Program-made: the position numbers and the translations under genes | Source of the DNA: Druceiella hillmani | Taxonomy: Eukaryota > Arthropoda > Insecta > Lepidoptera > Hepialidae | Reading direction: 5' to 3' | NCBI GenBank assembly: GCA_039881145.1 | Contig: JAYKKI010000091.1 | Span: 2,294,001-2,358,000, forward strand | DNA: 64,000 nucleotides | Shown here: piece by piece, positions 55,785-64,000 of the stretch | How positions within the stretch are numbered: position 1 is the stretch's first letter | Layout: every line of letters starts with the position of its first letter | Notes under the pieces: model-generated | Told to the model about the DNA's origin: nothing | The model's database searches: none | What the model saw: the letters and a program-made list of their open reading frames with translations, nothing else

Positions 55785-58215
55785 CTGGTCGCGAAGTAGA
55801 TTGCAGGTTAGTTCTTATTCGGTCATGATTACCTTTACAACTTAATAAAGTAGAATCTATCGTTAAGCAGTAGAAAATCACTACGACGTTCTTTATGTCG
55901 GCAGGTAATAAAACTAGAGATGTGTCAATCACGAACGAACGAATCGGTAGGACCCTATCTTTTAAAATGAACGAATGATCGAATCACGAAGTTGTGAACG
56001 ATTCGGTCTTTTTCGTCAATATCAATCATGCGATCTCACGATTGTTTAAATTAGATCGATAGCTTCGCTTGACACATGTTACACATCACCGAAGTACCGA
56101 CACGCATGGCCGCGATTGATGATTGATATTTTGGTTTCTATTCGGTTCACAGGATATTTTATCTTAGGGAACATTTCATTAGACGACCATAATACGTATC
56201 GCGCCAGCCGCAAGGCGGCCGCATTTACTTCGATAAATTGGACGCTGTATGTAAATAAATATTGAATAGGTATTACAAAGTATTCACTGTAAGCGGACGC
56301 GACGGTTTATAAACGAATACTTTCATTGTAGGCTAGTGTAACACACGAATATTTGAGCTAATATATAAATAATATTTTTGCTGTACTGCAGACTGTGTAT
56401 ATATTATAGTGGTATATCCATCTGTATATAGAAACTGTTGTTCGATATTTAAGTAGTTTACAGTAATTCATTCATTGGAATAATCGCATTCACTTAATTA
56501 ATTTATTGTTACGTTTTATACACTTTGGATAGTTTCTGCTTGATTTTAATTTATTTATGATTATCATATTCGTATCAATAAAATGAGTTGTTATAGTTAT
56601 TTAGCTTGGATTGTTAATCGATGTCCAACCACCTGTAGTTAAACAAATTCCTCCGCATTTTAACAACTTATTATTACGTTTTCCTTGTTGCTAGAATTCG
56701 GAATCAAAAAACTTGGAAGCGTTTTCCTGCCATGTCATAATTGAATTGTTTCTACAGAACACTTCGTTTCTTCAGTAAATTCAACATTTTATAACAGTAA
56801 ATATAGAAAAGTAACAAAAATACTAAGGAAAATTAATGGGTACCAAAATATATGTAAATAAAAAATGAACAAAAAAAATATCATTAAATGAATATCCCAT
56901 CACAATTATTATAAAACCGCCAGCAATATTTTTAGTCTTTAAACTTTCTCTCTAATTAAAAAGTGGTCATAGTTCACAGTTCACATAAATGCATATGCTA
57001 CGCAAGCTTATTAATCACTGAAAGATCAATGACCAATCCAAAAAAATCTTAAATGCGTTTATTTATATTTCAAGTAGTAAAAATAGTTCACATATTTTAA
57101 ACATTCTCTTTAAAAAGAAACCACGCCATCAAATCATTCGTCTCAATAACAATTGATTATTGCTATTTCAAGGAACGATAAATATTTATGGTGCAAAAAG
57201 GATCACACACGACAGTCTGTACAAAATAAACATTCATCAACTCGTAAATGAATGGAGACCGGTGACTAATCGCGGCACGGCGGTCGGTCGACGCCCATAA
57301 CTCGAACTGTAGTTTGTGATCGATTCAATCAAATGATCGGGTCCCGAGGACCCACTCATCAGGACACCGCGAGGATCACTTTCAATGTCATGCAAGAATG
57401 ATTGCAATTACGAAATTCGATTGAATTTTCCATGCCTAAATGAAACATAATATTACTGCGAAAAAAATATTCGTTAATGGGAAAATAGAATACCTCCTTG
57501 ATATTTCAAAGCATTGCAATAAGTAAAAAATGAATTAAAATAAGTAAGAAAACTTTTCTATTCTAATTGTGTGACATATGTAGATGTTAAAGGAAATGTT
57601 GTCAGGGAATGTAACTGAAATAAAATATTGATTTTAGTTTTACAACTTATTCATTAGTGTATTTCTATAATTTTTGCCTGAGACTCGAGAAGTTGGAATA
57701 ATCGTGAAACTTAAAATTGAAAAGTGTGTAGACATTAAATTGGTATAGCAGCCGGGATTCTTCCATAAAGAAAGATTACAAAATATGACAATTACAATCA
57801 CAACATTTTTTTGTGTTTGATCCCTTCACGGGATACGCTTTTTCAACTTCGACCAAAGGATTAAGGCCTCATAGGTTTATTCAACGTCCATTAAAAAAAA
57901 CGGCCCTCCGTATATCATTTGAGAGAATTTTTTTGAGGCGACGCTTTCTTATATACACACGCCCTACTGCAACGCAAAAATCCCTCGTGAACAAAGTGTC
58001 TCTAACTTTGTTTGTGAAGGTGATGCTCGGAAGAAAGTGACAAACAAATTTGTAACGAGGAGAAAACAAAAAAATATATTATTTTATTGTATGCGTAGTT
58101 ATTTGTAAATTCATATACGATTGATAGACCTATTTCCATGGCACCGAATCTCTCGGTGAAGTGAAATATTCAGCAAAGTAGCCTCTTACTTGTGACACCT
58201 CCCTATGGTTACTTT

Positions 58216-58275
58216 GTCCGTAGACCGACATATTCAGTACCGACATATTCAGTCCGTAGACCGACATATTTAGTA
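58216..58275 (+). repeat. Tandem repeat, 24-bp unit with a 12-bp partial copy
   Basis: GTCCGTAGACCGACATATTC plus AGTA occurs at 58,216-58,239 and 58,252-58,275, with CCGACATATTCA between them. Confidence 0.8.
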
Positions 58276-58952
58276 ACTATCATCTAATAACTCTTTAAAT
58301 TGAAACCCATCTTTGGCTGTAACAAGTGTTCAAAATACAAAATGCTACATGCTTGATCACAACAACGACGCATCAAAAGTTACATGTATCAAGGTTTAAT
58401 TAAAACGCTCTGCTTGTTCGCAAGTTTTCCAAAGGAACACTCGACCGTCTTACTCATGTCTGTTAATAATTATAAATTTATTATTGTATGCTGAGGTACC
58501 GATTTGGACATGACCTTAAAAAGTGTTATAACCTAATAAAACATTGGTAAATCGTTTATATCATTGGGTAATTTTTTTTGTTTCTAGTAAATCTCTACTT
58601 GATTTCATTTCATTTCTCTCTTAATTTCCCTATTTTCGAATATGTTTAAATCAGTGGAACCACCCTCTGCTATTACTTCAAAATAAATGAAACGGTTATT
58701 CACGTAGCAACTATTTTTATAATTACAATTTAACGACTCACTTCACAAATTTCAATGTTTTTCATTCATTGTCATTTCAAAAATTTGTATTGAACAAAGG
58801 AATAAAGAAGGAAAAAATATGTATACTATGATGACAAGTTACTTTTATTTTATGTCACGTATAAGATATGCTACTACTTATACATAAAATATATCAAGGT
58901 TAATAGCGCCTAATAAAGTAAAATATCGTTAATACCACCTAAAGTAAATAAT

Positions 58953-59219
58953 TCACAGAATATTCCTGGCCTTCAAAAGAAAGTTGGCAGAGTAGTTGTG
59001 GTCATCATGTAAAGTGCGTCGCAGATAAGCCATAAACACTGGGACATTGTTATCTCTCTGGCAGCCACTTTTCTGGTGGAGAGGGGCATCTATGGCTGCC
59101 TTGACTCGGTCCATCCATCCCATCTGTGCTCTCCCACGTAGTCTACATAATAAGTGGGCCCTGTACTCTAAGCATTCAATGCTATCGTCACTATCATGCG
59201 ACAGATAAATTAAGTACAC
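58953..59219 (-). pseudogene. Possible RTE-type LINE C-terminal remnant
   Basis: The frame contains LRGRAQMGWMDRVKAAIDA, which resembles the 'RGRPxxRWxDxVKxDL' block near the C terminus of RTE/CR1-type reverse transcriptases. Nothing else of the element is recognisable nearby. Weak. Confidence 0.3.
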
Positions 59220-60472
59220 TCGCCCACAAAATGTTTATCTCTCCCTATACACAACCCCAGGACCAAACACAGAAGATTATCAATTCCGCCCACACTAGTC
59301 AGTATCCCGATCCTAATATGCTCAAAATTATTTTTCCAACTATATACCGAGCGCCGACACATCAGGCAACAACACAATTTCAATTATATATAAAAACACA
59401 GTCAGATAAAAATGTATTGATGTCATTTAATATTTATTTAATTTGTTCATGGTTTTCTTGAAATGCAGATTTATTAATATAATACATGACATCATCTTAT
59501 TGCAATGTCGCAACCAGACCAAATAACGCCCGGAGCCACCCTTATTTATTAGACCATATTACGCTCCCCTCAACGATCTGCGCTCCGTGATGTCTGGGCC
59601 TTGTGCTACGGCATCGTACGTACTGCCCTTGTTACGGCACTCCTTAGTATTACAACCAACTTTTCGAACAGGGGTTATAGCCAATGTCATGTGTCTTGGC
59701 GAGTTATTTTAGGAGCGACTATGAAGTAATTTAATAAATATGGTGATTTAGGATACTGATGAAATTGACCCTACAGGAATCGCTGTTCATGGGAGTGATG
59801 TACTCAAAATATGCATATCTTTTTATTTCTTCTCCCACAACACAAACTGCAACTGCCAGAGCTTCCGATGTTATACATTTTGATAAGAGAAGGCGTTGAG
59901 ATCGTATGTGGACGTTTTTTTTTCAATAAACGGGCAGCTTATTCAAACTAACTGATGTTTAAAAAACGCCGATCATCCCATCGCAACGCTTGATTTAGAT
60001 CCACGCTACCGGACTCTAAACTCTGTGCGCGGCACTACCAATGCAATACGTCGCGATGAGGTGATTTACAATTTAATCCCTCATTGTAATTTTAGTATAA
60101 AGTGGTATAACTCAATTTTTTTAAGTTTTTGTTTCTATAGTTTGGGTTTCTGTTTATGAATCTTTTAAATATAATTATGATAAAGACAATATTTTGTAAG
60201 TCGTCGAATGGTGTAACGTCATTATTTCCTCTAATAATTATTGTTTGAAGAAATTAACAATAGCTCCAAAAGTTGAATTGTGCAGATATATCATATCAAA
60301 CCCTGCCATAGGCATTCTAATAGCATTTCGAAAGACTAGAATGAAGTTACATAAATATAATTTAAAAATAATGTATAATATAGCAATAATTTCTAGCTTA
60401 AATCATTTATAAATAATTTATCAACGTTATTATGAGATGCGTATGTACCGTAAATTGTAAATCGTTACGTAC

Positions 60473-60674
60473 TTGTCGGCGTGCGGTGCGGAAACCTCGC
60501 AGCGGCGCTGCGGCGGCACGGTGCGCCAGACGCGAGCGGCGCGCACCATGGCGGCGGCATCGAGCAGCCCGTAGCCGAAAGCGTGCGACACGTTACGTCC
60601 GACGCCGTTGACGCGCCACGCGCCCGCCGCCGACGCCCGCGCTCCCAACCGCTCCGGTCGCGCCGTGCGGACCA
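60473..60674 (-). CDS. Furin-like convertase exon A (end of catalytic domain, start of P domain)
   Basis: The acceptor is TTCTTCCACAG|TGGTCC at 60,674 (phase 1) and the donor GCCGACAA|GTACGT at 60,473 (phase 2); 202 bases. It encodes VRTARPERLGARASAAGAWR, then VNGVGRNVSHAFGYGLLDAA, then AMVRAARVWRTVPPQRRCEV. It matches the catalytic-to-P-domain junction of insect furins ('NGVGRRVSHSFGYGLMDAAAMV' in Drosophila). The Asp, His and Ser catalytic residues lie in exons upstream, beyond this window. The Ala-rich insert after 'ERLG' is longer than in Drosophila. The exon is strikingly GC- and CpG-rich in an AT-rich surrounding. Furins cleave proproteins after basic motifs in the secretory pathway. 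Confidence 0.95.
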
Positions 60675-61287
60675 CTGTGGAAGAACCATCGATTAGCGTG
60701 ATACATCTCTACAGACGATGCTCTCCTTTCAAATGCAGTTCCTTTCAAAAGGTCTAATATAAGAACATGAGTTGTAATTCTTCAGAATATCAATATAATC
60801 CACAACAAATCTATACATTAATAAATGAAATGAAATGCAAAAAAGTTAAAATGGGGTTGTAATGAAAGACCATCGCTAATATGAAGGCGTAGGATATCAT
60901 ATCTTTAGGCAACTTCTCCATATAATGAGAAGAAAAATGAAATCACTATTATATAAGACAAACCAAAAATTGTATCATATAGTAGCTAAAACCAGTAACA
61001 CAAAATCATAAGATTAGTAAGTGATATAAGATTCCCTTTGTCATATAACCACTACTGCTAATACAATTTAAAATAATTTGCCCTTTACAATAGTATAAAT
61101 AGGTAATATTAACTGAACTTTTATCCGTAGCTTCCCCTTTTTTTGTAGTTTCTACATAATAAATACGAACCAGTTTTTCACACAGTCTCATTTATCATAA
61201 GTAAGATAACGTACTTAATACATATGTGTACTAAATCTTGCCATATAACTGTAGAACTTACGCAAAAGATACAAAATATTAAAAATA
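60675..61287. other. Furin intron upstream of exon A
   Basis: Non-coding AT-rich sequence; nothing recognisable. Confidence 0.45.
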
Positions 61288-63017
61288 TTAAGTATCATTA
61301 CTAGTTCTGCTTTTTTATTGTCCCAGATGTCTAAGAGAACATTCATCTACATAATCAAAATGTTATTCATTCGTTATTATTGGCAACATAAAAATTAAAC
61401 GCTGTAACATGTGCATTTTTCAATTACAAAATATAAAAAGTGATTTCCGAACAATGCTAGTGTAAAAAAATATATGGCAACATTTTGGAACTTTATTTCA
61501 AAAACATCTAAAATTCACACAGATTCAAAAAACATAACATTGTTACAATTAATTATGTAAACATTCGAAAAATACCTGCTTTATTGAAAAATAACTCGGC
61601 ATTTGCAGAAACGCTTACGACCAAAATAACCATATCATCAAGCTGATCAGAATTGTTTCGCTATCTCTTTCCCACTCGTATGGTCTTTTTATTGTTCTCG
61701 GCTGTCAAGCGATCCCCTCTACTCCTTCACTCAACAACTTCGCTTTTTTAGTGACTTGCTCATCCCTCAGAGCTAACACCGTGTTTTATGTGTTGACCTA
61801 CGCTTGAATTGGACCTTGTTTGTGCTTGTGATTTGGATATTGTTTCACTGATTGCATTGCAAAACGCCTCAGACCTACGCTGTTCGTGAATATGCAAAAA
61901 TGTATTTCATTTACGGGCTATATGATGGGAATGGTCGGCAAGCCGCACGTACGTATCGCGAGTGCTACCTTAATCGCAAACGCTATCCGGATCACAGTCT
62001 TTCTTCGTATAAATAATACATATTTAGAGGGTCGAATTCCTGGAAATGTAGTTCTTGAAGGAAGACCTAAAAATGTTGATGGGCGTCAAGTGCTGGCCGA
62101 ACTGGAAGAACCTCCTTCTACTAGTGTGTAGTTTCTACTGGTGTCGCAAGAAATACAGTACACCGCATTTTAAGAAGAAATAATGTGTACCCGTACCATC
62201 TACAACGAGTGCAAGCACTGCTACCTGCTGACTATCAACGACGAATAGATTTCTGTCGGAAGATGTCGCGTCGATATAGGCAAGATACGGTCGTTTTTAA
62301 TTCAATCTTATGGACCGATGAATCATGTTTTAAAAGAATGGGAATATTTAGTATTCACAATTTACACCAATGGGCCGTTGAGAATCTCCGCATAGTAAGG
62401 CAAGATAGATTTCAACATCAATTCGGAGTCAGTTTTTCCATTTTCTATGGGGATATTACAAGGAGGCCATCTATGACGACTAAAGATAATGAACAACAAT
62501 TAAGACAAAAATTACAGCATGTGTCTGAAGGTGGGCCTTACAAAATTTAAGAAGACGCTGCTTATGCATAAAAGCTAGGGGCCTTCCCATTTTTGAGCAT
62601 TTACTGTAATAAAAAAATATAATAAATGCAGTATGATCATAAATCCTAACTAGTTTTATTTTACCGTTCGACCGGAAAAATTTAAAGTTATTCGCCGAAA
62701 AAATGATCACTAATAGGGGTTTGGGAATAAAAAACATGTTATGAAATAACTTAGTATCAGAAACTTATACTTTTTTGGAACTTGTATAAATTGTACATGT
62801 TTTTGAAGTAAAGTTCTACAAGCTTGCCATACATTTTTTTTACACTAGCATTGTTCAAAAATCACTTTTCATGTTTTGTAATTAAAAAAATGCACATGTT
62901 TAGCGTTTAATTTTTATGTTGCTAATAATAACAAACGAATACCATTTTAATTAGGAATATGAATGTTTTCTTTAAGATCTTGGACAATAAAAAAGAAGAA
63001 ATAGTAATAATATATAA
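61288..63017 (+). mobile_element. Mariner-like DNA transposon with very long inverted repeats
   Basis: The arms at about 61,288-61,532 and 62,771-63,017 are reverse complements over roughly 240 bases with indels and substitutions (shared core TTACACTAGCATTGTTC, and AAAAATTAAACGCT). Between them lie two pieces of a mariner-like transposase on the plus strand. The right side may extend further, to a CCGGATATCCTGTATA block at about 63,157-63,172 that looks like a true terminus; the left counterpart was not found. The copy is dead. Confidence 0.7.
61886..62550 (+). pseudogene. Mariner-like transposase remnant
   Basis: A first frame (61,886-62,131) contains an N-terminal helix-turn-helix type region ending LAELEEPPSTSV. 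After a frameshift, the frame 62,185-62,550 reads YPYHLQRVQALLPADYQRRI and VVFNSILWTDESCFKRMG, with Asp of 'WTDES' as the first catalytic residue. HNLHQWAVENLRIVRQDRFQ and HQFGVSFSIFYGDI follow. Domain order and blocks fit a mariner-like DDE transposase of the kind common in insects. The second and third catalytic residues are missing, since coding breaks off after 'SFSIFYGDI', so the C-terminal half was deleted. Confidence 0.75.
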
Positions 63018-64000
63018 TTAAAAAACAATTTCACGCGCAGTAACAAACATTTTAAAAATCATATCTCTAAAACTATTATGCCTAAGATAATAAAATTTAT
63101 TGTTTCGTATATGTAATAACTCTCTATCACTGATATTTCGTTGGTCCACTCCTTACCGGATATCCTGTATATTATCAATAGTTTTCATGTTACTCAATTT
63201 CCGTAGGCAAAGTTTATGTGACACTCACGGATTAAACATTGTTGAAACATAATAAATATATTCTATGTCAAAAAACACGAGTCAGTTTTATAGATTGACT
63301 AACATTGACACTGATGCATGGTTAACTGAATTTTTTGATCAAATGTCTAAGCTCTATAATGAAACTTAAATAACAAATTAAATGACGTTTTATCCCCACA
63401 ATAGAAAATTTTAAAACCTAATCAAGAATTAGACAAGAGGAAAGGAATACCTTCTTTTTTCCTAATTTGGAATACAATTTACTTTAAAAATCATAACTTT
63501 ACAAATATTAGTTATAAAAGAATAAGAATAACCCCTGAATGTTAAGAAAATTTTGTGTTATTAACAAAAAATTTAAAAACAAATTAAATAATTAAGTTAT
63601 TATTGGATAAAAAAGTGACAGAAATGACTCTCATGGCAAATACGACATAATTTGGAACACGGAATTCCAATTTATATTTATTTATTTTATTAATTACCTA
63701 TACGTATGGTAATAAAAATGTATATTAATATAATGTGGCCTTTCTTTAAATGATACATAGGGTAAGTGCGCCAGTGAATGAACACTCCCTAACGAATGAA
63801 CAAATTACCTATTTTTCATACATAAAAAGAGTTGCAATAAAATATAACTTTAAATAATTTCGAAATATAAATTGAAATTATTTCTTAAGCATTTTGAAAT
63901 CATTTTTTAATAAACTAAAGAATAATTCATTCGGGTGTTATGTTCATTCTTTAGATCTTTTACACTATAAATCACATTATATCTTACAATAATCACATTC
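63018..64000. other. Non-coding end of window
   Basis: AT-rich; apart from the terminus-like block at about 63,157-63,172 nothing recognisable. Confidence 0.45.

Larger units (their letters stand above)
55785..60472. other. Furin intron A-B
   Basis: About 4.7 kb. It contains a tandem repeat (58,216-58,275), a possible LINE remnant (58,953-59,219), and a segment starting at about 55,913 (AGAGATGTGTCAATCACGAA) that looks like a hAT-type terminus, whose partner end was not found. The frame 57,813-58,040 and its mirror resemble nothing known. Confidence 0.45.

Noticed and set aside
55913..57400. hAT-type element starting AGAGATGTGTCAATCACGAA
   Set aside because: Only one terminus-like sequence; no matching right end, target duplication or transposase could be shown.
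57813..58069. Overlapping basic frames on both strands
   Set aside because: No family resemblance; typical shadow pair.

Overview
The window looks like nuclear DNA of an insect, most likely a moth or butterfly. It is AT-rich, full of (TA)n arrays, and packed with transposable elements of kinds common in Lepidoptera: Helitrons, RTE, Jockey, CR1-like and R1-clade LINEs, Ty3/Gypsy, pogo/Tigger and mariner-like elements. The one recognisable host gene matches insect furin (Drosophila Fur1) exon by exon. No prokaryotic features, CRISPR arrays, rRNA genes or convincing tRNA genes were seen. Species assignment is inference.

Layout. Positions 1-26 kb hold no convincing host gene. They are a layered repeat graveyard: an R1-clade LINE (0.75-4.5 kb), an RTE remnant (5.8-6.9 kb), a MITE-like hairpin (7.1-7.3 kb), nested Lepidoptera-type repeats (8.8-9.3 kb), a Jockey-like LINE split by a short element with inverted ends (9.5-11.5 kb), a Helitron with both termini preserved (13,084-17,681) that is itself split by a CR1-like LINE with a target-site duplication, and a pogo-like fossil (24.3-25.2 kb).

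From 60.7 kb down to 27.0 kb the minus strand carries the 3' half of a furin-like proprotein convertase gene. Exon A is the end of the catalytic domain and start of the P domain; exons B and C are the P domain. Two alternative exons, D and E, each encode the last P-domain strand with the same splice phase. Exon F encodes a cysteine-rich segment, a transmembrane helix and a cytoplasmic tail. Splicing C to D gives a long, membrane-anchor-less C terminus. Splicing C to E and on to F gives a membrane-anchored form with trans-Golgi-type sorting signals. Phases show that at least one small exon between E and F was not found. Drosophila Fur1 is known to make isoforms with different C termini, so this arrangement looks conserved in kind.

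The furin introns hold further material. The E-F intron contains a small two-exon plus-strand gene of unknown function (32,856-33,288), an unassigned minus-strand open exon (34,157-34,891), and a cysteine-rich mini-exon. The C-D intron contains a 2.6 kb DNA transposon with GGGTGGAG termini, a degenerate Ty3/Gypsy element with both LTRs (43,738-50,732) that has itself taken in about 3 kb of foreign DNA (a THAP-like exon and a Helitron fragment), and a Tigger-like element. A mariner-like element with very long inverted repeats lies just upstream of exon A. Every transposon coding region seen is broken by stops, frameshifts or deletions.
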